Origin: JAGVWJ01 sp964588555
Lineage (GTDB): Archaea > Micrarchaeota > Micrarchaeia > Anstonellales > Bilamarchaeaceae
Direction of reading: 5' to 3'
Assembly: GCA_964588555.1 (NCBI GenBank)
Contig: CAZPPT010000020.1
Span: forward strand, 1-12,230
DNA: 12,230 nucleotides
Positions 7,740 to 12,230 of this stretch are shown in pieces (position 1 is the stretch's first letter; the number at the start of each line of letters is the position of its first letter). The position numbers were made by a program, and so were the translations under genes. The notes beneath the pieces were generated by a model. The model saw nothing but the letters and a program-made list of their open reading frames with translations. It did not search any database and was not told the origin of the DNA.

Positions 7740-8129
7740 ATGGCAAAAATAGTTAGTTTTTCACTTGATAGGGAAAGTTTAGGTCTTATCCAAAAAATCG
7801 AAAGCGAACGAAACTTCAAAAACCGTTCAGAGCTTATTCGCGCGGCTCTTCAGCAGCTTTTGCAGGAAACGCGTGAAATTCGTACGGACGGAGGGCATAT
7901 AGACGGGGTAATCGTAGTGACCCACCGGGAACGGGGGGAAGACGGCATTTCTACCCTTGTACACCGCTATGCGGATGTCATAACTACGCACGTACACAAT
8001 AATCTCCACGAATTGTGCGTTGAGACCTTCATAGTGCATGGAAATGCTAAAACAATAAGGCAGTTTGTTGGCGAAATGCGAGAAAACAAGGAAGCTCTAT
8101 CAACAAAGATCACTATCGTAAGCGAATAA
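7740..8129 (+). CDS. NikR-like ribbon-helix-helix metal-responsive regulator
   Basis: 129 residues, a normal NikR length. Residues 1-42 are a ribbon-helix-helix DNA-binding domain (AKIVSFSLD strand, then helices to QQLLQE). Residues about 55-129 fit the ACT-like C-terminal domain of NikR that binds nickel and tetramerises. Candidate metal ligands are His75, His84, His86 (HVH) and Cys93. This resembles the H76/H87/H89/C95 site of E. coli NikR, but Cys93 is one residue further from the HVH pair and His75 is two residues closer, so the metal or its geometry may differ. The gene is divergent from a ZIP transporter with shared candidate operator sites. It is likely a metal-dependent repressor of itself and the importer; Ni, Zn or Co cannot be told apart here. 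Confidence 0.85.
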   Translation: MAKIVSFSLDRESLGLIQKIESERNFKNRSELIRAALQQLLQETREIRTDGGHIDGVIVVTHRERGEDGISTLVHRYADVITTHVHNNLHELCVETFIVHGNAKTIRQFVGEMRENKEALSTKITIVSE

Positions 8130-8136
8130 GAAGAGA

Positions 8137-8144
8137 TTTTAAAA
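8137..8144 (+). promoter_or_regulatory. Likely box A of the tRNA-Glu gene
   Basis: TTTTAAAA lies 25-32 bp before the first base of the mature tRNA. A second AT-rich stretch (ATATTTATTA, 8151-8160) is closer than usual. Confidence 0.4.
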
Positions 8145-8208
8145 CCTCGCATATTTATTATTACTATAGCTCCTGTAATCTAGCCCGGTCAAGGATGTCA
8201 GACTCTCA

Positions 8209-8258
8209 CAAACTTTTAGGAAAAGTTTGATCAAAACGCTCCCTTCAAGTTTAGAGTT
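8209..8258 (+). other. tRNA intron 1, position 37/38, canonical BHB
   Basis: 50 nt. The splice junctions form a textbook bulge-helix-bulge: anticodon stem, then CTCT (8203-8206) paired with AGAG (8253-8256), with 3-nt bulges CA|C and TT|C carrying the cuts, and an inner helix AAACTT (8210-8215) with AAGTTT (8247-8252). This is the substrate of the archaeal splicing endonuclease. The intron can also form a local 9-bp hairpin with an AGG loop (8209-8229), which competes with the inner helix. Confidence 0.9.
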
Positions 8259-8279
8259 CTCTGAATACCCGAGTTCAAA

Positions 8280-8336
8280 TTTTATTGAAAAGGCCATAAA
8301 GTGTCTGTTTTGGGCCGCCTTTTCCTAAAAGGCGGA
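8280..8336 (+). other. tRNA intron 2, in the T-loop (position 59/60), relaxed BHB
   Basis: 57 nt between TTCAAA and the rest of the T arm. The borders are uncertain by one base either way because AT is repeated at both ends. T stem pairing (five perfect pairs) is possible only if this segment is removed. The BHB is weak: with the cut at 59/60 the central helix has only about two of four pairs and the inner helix about three. The intron ends with a perfect 9-bp hairpin with a CCT loop (8315-8335). Confidence 0.75.
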
Positions 8337-8344
8337 TCTCGGCA

Positions 8345-8432
8345 GGAGCATTTCTACTTGCTCTAAATGCTCCCTCTTGAAAAATAGGGGGAGCATTTAG
8401 TCCTAGCCTAATATGCTCAGGTGAGCATTTAG
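8345..8432. repeat. Repeats of the tRNA 3' end (GGAGCATTT) and their inverted copies
   Basis: GGAGCATTT spans the tRNA end at 8345-8353 and recurs at 8390-8398 (followed by AG); GAGCATTTAG recurs at 8423-8432. The complement AAATGCTCC is at 8365-8373, ATGCTC at 8413-8418, and a further CTAAATGC at 8530-8537. The copies form hairpins: 8363-8374 with 8389-8400 (12 perfect pairs) and 8413-8418 with 8423-8428 (6 pairs, 4-nt loop AGGT). There is no T-run after the big hairpin, so it is not a typical terminator. Remnants of integration at the tRNA end or a structured RNA are both possible. Confidence 0.55.
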
Positions 8433-8492
8433 TTGCGCTCTGAGCGCCTCTTTTCTTGCCCTTCTTACCGATTTTGAACTCAACATTAGACC

Positions 8493-8500
8493 TATTTAAA
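8493..8500 (+). promoter_or_regulatory. Box A-like element in the non-coding spacer
   Basis: TATTTAAA. A transcript from it would begin near 8521, exactly at the first of three consecutive hairpins. Confidence 0.35.
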
Positions 8501-8520
8501 GGCTGGCCTGATACGACCTA

Positions 8521-8603
8521 GACGATCGACTAAATGCTTTGATCGTTCAATCTGATGAGAACTCAGATTCGGTGTGATTTTAGCTAACGCTAAAAATCTA
8601 CGC
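8521..8603 (+). ncRNA. Candidate structured RNA upstream of the accessory operon
   Basis: Three stem-loops follow one another: 8521-8527 with 8541-8547 (6 pairs plus G-T, loop containing CTAAATGC), 8549-8555 with 8563-8569 (AATCTGA/TCAGATT, 7 perfect pairs), and 8572-8584 with 8589-8603 (about 13 pairs, loop TAAC, two single-base bulges). A box A-like element lies about 25 bp upstream. It matches no RNA family I recognise. It may be a small RNA or the leader of the operon mRNA. Only structure supports it. Confidence 0.35.
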
Positions 8604-8604
8604 A

Positions 8605-8611
8605 AATATAG
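8605..8611 (+). promoter_or_regulatory. Possible box A for the accessory operon
   Basis: AAATATAG-type AT-rich element. It would start transcription near 8630, just before the GAGGGTG ribosome-site-like sequence at 8632-8638. Weak match. Confidence 0.25.
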
Positions 8612-8643
8612 ATAATCAGAAGAAGGCGTGAGAGGGTGCTGGA

Positions 8644-8733
8644 ATGAAAGGAATTCCGAATCTTAAACGAGCGCTATTATTGGCAATCCATAAAAAAACT
8701 GTGATGAGATGGGCGAAACATATGCAGGTGTAA
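8644..8733 (+). CDS. Possible 29-aa basic leader peptide overlapping the 661-aa gene
   Basis: The ATG at 8644 has GAGGGTG 5 nt upstream, better than the site before the ATG at 8709. The frame encodes 29 residues (MKGIPNLKRALLLAIHKKTV then MRWAKHMQV), strongly basic, and ends at 8733, 25 bp inside the next gene in another frame. It could be a translated leader that couples ribosomes to the 8709 start, or chance. No family is recognised. Confidence 0.25.
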   Translation: MKGIPNLKRALLLAIHKKTVMRWAKHMQV

Positions 8734-10694
8734 AGTTATACCTTGACGATGAAAAATCGGTTTTAGTTAGCTCGCTTCCTATCAGATCATTTTCTTTGGA
8801 TCAACGAATATTAGACGGATTCGATTCTCTTCAAAAAAAGACCTATCTAGTATTACCACGAAATTATCTGAACTGTGATTTTAGAGGAGAAATAGTAGAT
8901 TCAGAATATAGAATGGATACAATTTTATTCCGTCTTTTATCCTTGGTTCGTGGTCTTGTACAAAAAGGGAATACAAAAATTATTTTGGTCTTTGACAATC
9001 TGTGGGTTTTGAAACGATTTGAAAAAATAGTTGCCCAAACTGAACTAATTATTCAGGAAAAAGAATATACAAATACCGTCCCGGCTTGTTCCTTGATTAA
9101 CGGAACAATGTTACGTTTCCATCGCCCAAATGATAAGAATGAAAGAAAGACCTTTATCCTACATGGTAAATCAAAGCATTTTCCAGATAACTCCGTATCT
9201 ATCAACCTTGTTCTTTCTGGCGAGCCCCTTGATGGATATAACGGATATGGTGCAGTATACCTCAAGACAAAAAGTCAACGGTATCGATCCGGTTTCCCAC
9301 GTTATTATCTTCCTGAAAAACGATTGGTAGAAGCAATAGGAAGTCAAAAACTCGTTGTACTATCCGCCGGTACAGATTCATTACCCAAAACCTTGGTCGA
9401 TAGCGATTATATCCTGTTGATATCAGAAGGATTTAGAATACCGAAAATAAAATTCGTTCCGAAGCCTACACACGCCCTCTCTAACAAAATGCAAGAGTTG
9501 GCTGCATCTATAGGAGAGCTTCTGGCCAGTTCATCTGAAATAAGAAATCCGATGGATTTTTTTATGGCAATACTAATATCTTTTTACAGCAAATCTGATT
9601 CGCCATCATCGCTCCAGAAGCGACTAATCTTAGGTGCAACAGATAATCATACTATGCGTTCTAAGCTGGAAATGGCCTGTGAAACGGCTAGGGCATATTC
9701 AATTTTTTCTAGACTATCCCTGGCCATCGGTGATTGGCATGACATTACTGAACTAGCCAAACAAATCGAAATAACTGGTATAGAATTTGAATATTACTCC
9801 GAACTCCAGAACCCCATGAGGGGCATTATTGGACGTATTTTTGTGGATTTGTTCTATGCTAAGGCTTTTGAATTCTATTCGTCCAATGCAAAAGATCTTT
9901 TCGAACTTTCACAATCAGCATCTAAAAGCAAAGAAGAAATTGAAAAGTTTTTCCATTTGGATGCGAGATTTATCCAAGAAAATACCTTTAGTAGTTCAGA
10001 TGAATATGATCCAGAAGAACCCGCAGGGCATATCGCATCAGATTACAGTTATAAGCCCGGGGAGAAAAACATCTTGGCTCATTATTTCATATTAAAACAG
10101 GGCAACAAGAAATATATATTCTATTGTCAGATTGGCGGTAACGCTCAAGTTGATTTGGTGGATCATAAATCCGCTAAAAAACTGTCCGAGTTAAGACCTG
10201 GGGACGTAATAAAAAAGGATTATTGGGATTATCAGTCACTAAAGTCAAGCATATTAACATACGTCGAAGAGGATGGTTTCGAATATAAAGAAATATTATT
10301 ACAGTCGGTATCTCTCTCAGATGATTTTCGCACATATTTGCAAAGATATGCCATGGATACTCCTATAAGAATATTAGATGAGGAATACGGGGATATGTGC
10401 GCTCAACCTAATGTACGTGGATTTCTTATAACGTGGAGTTCACAAACAATGCGCCCAATTAAATCAGATATGCTTCGTAAAGTGATTAACAACATCAATG
10501 TCAAGTACTCAAAAGATTTTAATTTTAATTCTGTGGATCTATCATTCGGTAAACTCAAGGAAATGAGAGCGAAACTTGATGCTGAGTATAATACCAATGG
10601 AGATAAATTGTTTTCCTATTATGAAGTTATTAATGGCCCTGTAGAGACCAACGTAGAGGTAGAGAAACTTGGAAAAATATATCGGATATCCTAG
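8709..10694 (+). CDS. Uncharacterised 661-aa accessory protein, possible DISARM DrmE-like
   Basis: Not firmly recognised. Soluble, with no signal peptide or membrane helix. The N-terminal 250 residues alternate strands and helices with a Rossmann-like pattern (TYLVLPRN at 45-52, TKIILVFDN at 89-97, KLVVLSAGTDS at 214-224, YILLISEGFRIP at 234-245), as in helicase-like folds, but there is no Walker A or DEAD box. Residues 255-430 are helical. A beta-rich segment at about 455-505 ends in LSELRPGDVIKKD, and the C-terminal part (565-600, VRGFLITWSS) is helical. This arrangement recalls DrmE of class 2 DISARM, from memory and at low confidence. The first in-frame start is the ATG at 8709 (stop codon at 8691), with only GTGATG just before it. 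It is AT-rich with many ATA codons, unlike the genes to its left, which suggests transfer. It overlaps the DUF1998 gene by 26 bp. Confidence 0.8.
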   Translation: MGETYAGVKLYLDDEKSVLVSSLPIRSFSLDQRILDGFDSLQKKTYLVLPRNYLNCDFRGEIVDSEYRMDTILFRLLSLVRGLVQKGNTKIILVFDNLWVLKRFEKIVAQTELIIQEKEYTNTVPACSLINGTMLRFHRPNDKNERKTFILHGKSKHFPDNSVSINLVLSGEPLDGYNGYGAVYLKTKSQRYRSGFPRYYLPEKRLVEAIGSQKLVVLSAGTDSLPKTLVDSDYILLISEGFRIPKIKFVPKPTHALSNKMQELAASIGELLASSSEIRNPMDFFMAILISFYSKSDSPSSLQKRLILGATDNHTMRSKLEMACETARAYSIFSRLSLAIGDWHDITELAKQIEITGIEFEYYSELQNPMRGIIGRIFVDLFYAKAFEFYSSNAKDLFELSQSASKSKEEIEKFFHLDARFIQENTFSSSDEYDPEEPAGHIASDYSYKPGEKNILAHYFILKQGNKKYIFYCQIGGNAQVDLVDHKSAKKLSELRPGDVIKKDYWDYQSLKSSILTYVEEDGFEYKEILLQSVSLSDDFRTYLQRYAMDTPIRILDEEYGDMCAQPNVRGFLITWSSQTMRPIKSDMLRKVINNINVKYSKDFNFNSVDLSFGKLKEMRAKLDAEYNTNGDKLFSYYEVINGPVETNVEVEKLGKIYRIS

Positions 10695-12230
10695 CTGGGT
10701 AAATAACATCAATAACCTAGAACGGTGGCTCTGCGGCCATAGACCAGATAAATTTGACCCGAGAGATGCAATAATCAATCTTCTTTATCCAAAAACAGAA
10801 GAGAATATAGATGGCCAAGAGCAATCGATCTCAAAAATATCTATTGCTTTGAAACCCAAACATAGTAGCTCAGTAAAAATATCTTTATCTTTCAAATATA
10901 TATCCGGCACTACTGATGAAGTCAATGAGTGTATAAAATCGCATTTCAAAAAAAAGCTCAACTTATCAACGTCTAATCATGTTTTTGATATCTCAAAAAC
11001 AACTGAAACTTTCATAATCAAACCAGCCGATAGCGAGGTATCGCTTGAGTTTACTTACATGGTAAAATCAAGTGGCTCAATCAAATTCGTATTAGCCAAC
11101 AAAAATGATGCCACTGGGCCGGTCGATGTAGATGAGGAGACGGAAGATGCCGTTTCAGAAAAAACGACTACTTGGCGCATAAAAAATTGGCTAAAAGCTG
11201 TCTTCGATATCGACCTTATAGTTAGTAGCACCGCAGGATTTGATAGAATCGAGGACAACGCATCAAAATTTTCATATTCCGCCTCTAGCGGCAGTGTTTG
11301 CAATACGATAAATACTTCGTTCAGGCAGATAAGCGAAACCGAATTACGTATAACTGCATTACCAGTTTATCCTGAAACCAGATATGAGACGTGGGGAAGC
11401 AATAAAGATTATCTATTGTTCAATAATCTTTCGCTTCTAATGTCTAGTGCTCAGGTACAAACCCATCTACGTAGTCTTTTTGATCAGATAAAATATGAAA
11501 CCGCACAAACCAGGGCTATCCATGTCAAGTTAGCATCCGATAAGCGTTTTTCTGCTGAATTAAAAACCAATCTTGAATCTCTAGATAAAGAAATCTCAGC
11601 TATAGAAGAGGGTATGCGCATCCTTGGCGCAAATTCAGATGCACTATGGTCTTTTATGTTCCTAAATAGTGCAATGGAAAAAGGCGGGGGCAAAAAAGAT
11701 ATCAAGGATTTATTTGAAGTATATTATTCTGAAAATTTACAGGTGGGGCACTTTGTACTAGGTTATTTCTCTGGCAAATACCCTTCGAATAATTCAGAAG
11801 ATAACGCCCGTGGAAAACCGCTATTAAGAAGATTTGAGGGAAAGGGTCATTCAGATGCATTCATTCATGGATCAGAACCAAACCAAACAGAATGGCCTGT
11901 TTTCTTTAAACTTTTCCAAACAGAAGGCATCCTGATAATACCAAAACCTGACTTTATTCAGAAATATTTAGATGAGAATGGGCAGATCTTTCCAACGTTA
12001 CATGCAATATCCCATGCAATATTGAAATGTATCCCTAGATATTCTGGTATAGATCATGGTCTTGTTCGTGAACATTTTTTCATCACCGATCAGAATAATC
12101 CTGCATTATTGATATATTCTGCAGAACCAGGAGATTTTAGAACGAAAGGACTTCGTTATCTTTTCGAGAATCATCTTGAAGATGTTCTTGTAGATGCGAG
12201 AGACATATTAGATTGCCCATTTACTCTGCT
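10669..12230 (+). CDS. DUF1998 (DrmB-like) protein, TTG start, C-terminus missing
   Basis: An open frame runs from a TTG at 10669 to the right edge (520 codons, no stop). TTG is chosen because GAGGT (10656-10660) lies 8 nt upstream and the frame is closed by stops just before it; it overlaps the previous gene by 26 bp. The N-terminal 160 residues are beta-rich and unrecognised. Residues about 265-340 are helical or coiled coil. Residues 445-520 carry the DUF1998 signature: HAISHAILKCIPRYSG, PALLIYSAEPGDF, then DILDCPFTL, where Cys516 would begin the usual cysteine cluster cut off by the window. DUF1998 is the domain of DISARM DrmB and also occurs in Druantia DruE helicases. Length and lack of helicase motifs favour DrmB. 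The common PGG is PGD here. Its likely role is antiviral defence with helicase and nuclease partners expected downstream. Confidence 0.75.
   Translation, partial: MEKYIGYPSWVNNINNLERWLCGHRPDKFDPRDAIINLLYPKTEENIDGQEQSISKISIALKPKHSSSVKISLSFKYISGTTDEVNECIKSHFKKKLNLSTSNHVFDISKTTETFIIKPADSEVSLEFTYMVKSSGSIKFVLANKNDATGPVDVDEETEDAVSEKTTTWRIKNWLKAVFDIDLIVSSTAGFDRIEDNASKFSYSASSGSVCNTINTSFRQISETELRITALPVYPETRYETWGSNKDYLLFNNLSLLMSSAQVQTHLRSLFDQIKYETAQTRAIHVKLASDKRFSAELKTNLESLDKEISAIEEGMRILGANSDALWSFMFLNSAMEKGGGKKDIKDLFEVYYSENLQVGHFVLGYFSGKYPSNNSEDNARGKPLLRRFEGKGHSDAFIHGSEPNQTEWPVFFKLFQTEGILIIPKPDFIQKYLDENGQIFPTLHAISHAILKCIPRYSGIDHGLVREHFFITDQNNPALLIYSAEPGDFRTKGLRYLFENHLEDVLVDARDILDCPFTL

Larger units (their letters stand above)
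8169..8350 (+). tRNA. tRNA-Glu (anticodon CUC) gene with two introns
   Basis: Joining 8169-8208, 8259-8279 and 8337-8350 gives a complete 75-nt cloverleaf. Acceptor stem: 8169-8175 GCTCCTG with 8343-8349 CAGGAGC, seven perfect pairs, discriminator A8350. D stem: 8178-8181 with 8193-8196, and GG at 8187-8188 in the loop. Anticodon stem: TCAGA 8198-8202 with TCTGA 8260-8264, loop CTCTCA plus C8259, anticodon CTC at 8205-8207. Variable loop: 4 nt. T stem: CCGAG 8269-8273 with CTCGG 8338-8342, loop TTCAAAT. No CCA is encoded. Standard positions are as expected: U8, A14, G18-G19, A21, C48 and TTC. The general form resembles archaeal tRNA-Glu genes. Without removing both introns the gene is not recognisable as a tRNA, so simple scans could miss it. 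Confidence 0.9.
8351..8643. other. Gene-free, hairpin-rich spacer between the tRNA and the accessory genes
   Basis: About 290 bp without a credible protein gene. It holds the repeat hairpins described above, a GCGC-TCTGA-GCGC hairpin (8435-8447) followed by a T/C-rich stretch, a box A-like TATTTAAA, and three successive hairpins between 8521 and 8603. Confidence 0.7.

Noticed and set aside
8363..8400. Strong hairpin as an intrinsic terminator of the tRNA
   Set aside because: No U-run follows, and archaeal terminators usually depend on U-runs rather than hairpins.
8345..8432. CRISPR-like array
   Set aside because: The repeats are about 9 nt, in mixed orientation and irregularly spaced.
8701..8707. 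GTGATGA as the C box of a C/D small RNA
   Set aside because: No matching D, C' and D' boxes with proper spacing and terminal stem; it overlaps the start of the 661-aa gene.
9159..9168. GKS in the 661-aa protein (LHGKSKHF) as a Walker A ATP-binding site
   Set aside because: The required Gly four to five residues before GKS is missing and no DEAD/Walker B follows at a suitable distance.

Overview
The window looks like a piece of an archaeal chromosome, most likely from a small-genome (DPANN / Micrarchaeota-like) lineage, although the phylum is inference. The archaeal signs are AT-rich box A elements about 26 bp before start codons of genes with little or no leader, GAGGTG-type ribosome sites on other genes, a tRNA gene interrupted by a canonical bulge-helix-bulge (BHB) intron, N-glycosylation-rich secreted proteins, and a NikR-type regulator next to a ZIP transporter.

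Layout. Positions 1-1041 (minus, running off the left edge) encode a secreted parallel beta-helix surface protein, preceded by 1140-2099 (minus), a single-pass membrane protein of unknown function. A short divergent promoter region separates it from 2194-3279 (plus), a secreted, Gly-rich, Ig-like protein with a C-terminal membrane anchor. Convergent to that is a tight minus-strand operon: 6795-5692 (E1 alpha of a pyruvate/2-oxoacid dehydrogenase), 5690-5178 (small two-helix membrane protein), 5166-4189 (E1 beta) and 4171-3269 (uncharacterised). Upstream of it, 7655-6888 (minus) encodes a ZIP metal transporter with a His-rich loop, divergent from 7740-8129 (plus), a NikR-like ribbon-helix-helix metal regulator. 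Three GTTAATAA half-sites spaced 22 and 33 bp apart lie between these two genes and are a good candidate operator.

From 8169 the character changes. Positions 8169-8350 are a tRNA-Glu(CUC) gene broken by two introns: a 50-nt anticodon-loop intron with a textbook BHB and a 57-nt intron in the T-loop. About 290 bp of non-coding sequence follows, full of hairpins and of repeats of the tRNA 3' end (GGAGCATTT and its complement). Then come two overlapping AT-rich plus-strand genes: 8709-10694, an unrecognised 661-residue protein, and 10669 to beyond the right edge, a TTG-started protein whose C-terminal part carries the signature of DUF1998, the domain of DISARM DrmB and of Druantia DruE. This pair is probably the first part of a horizontally acquired DISARM-like antivirus locus inserted beside the tRNA gene. 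No helicase, nuclease or methylase is visible inside the window, so the system is either divergent or continues past 12230.

How the parts work together: the E1 operon would decarboxylate pyruvate or branched 2-oxoacids (E2 and E3 must be elsewhere). The NikR-like protein probably senses Ni or a similar divalent metal and controls itself and the ZIP importer. The left-hand genes build the cell surface. The right-hand island is accessory defence.
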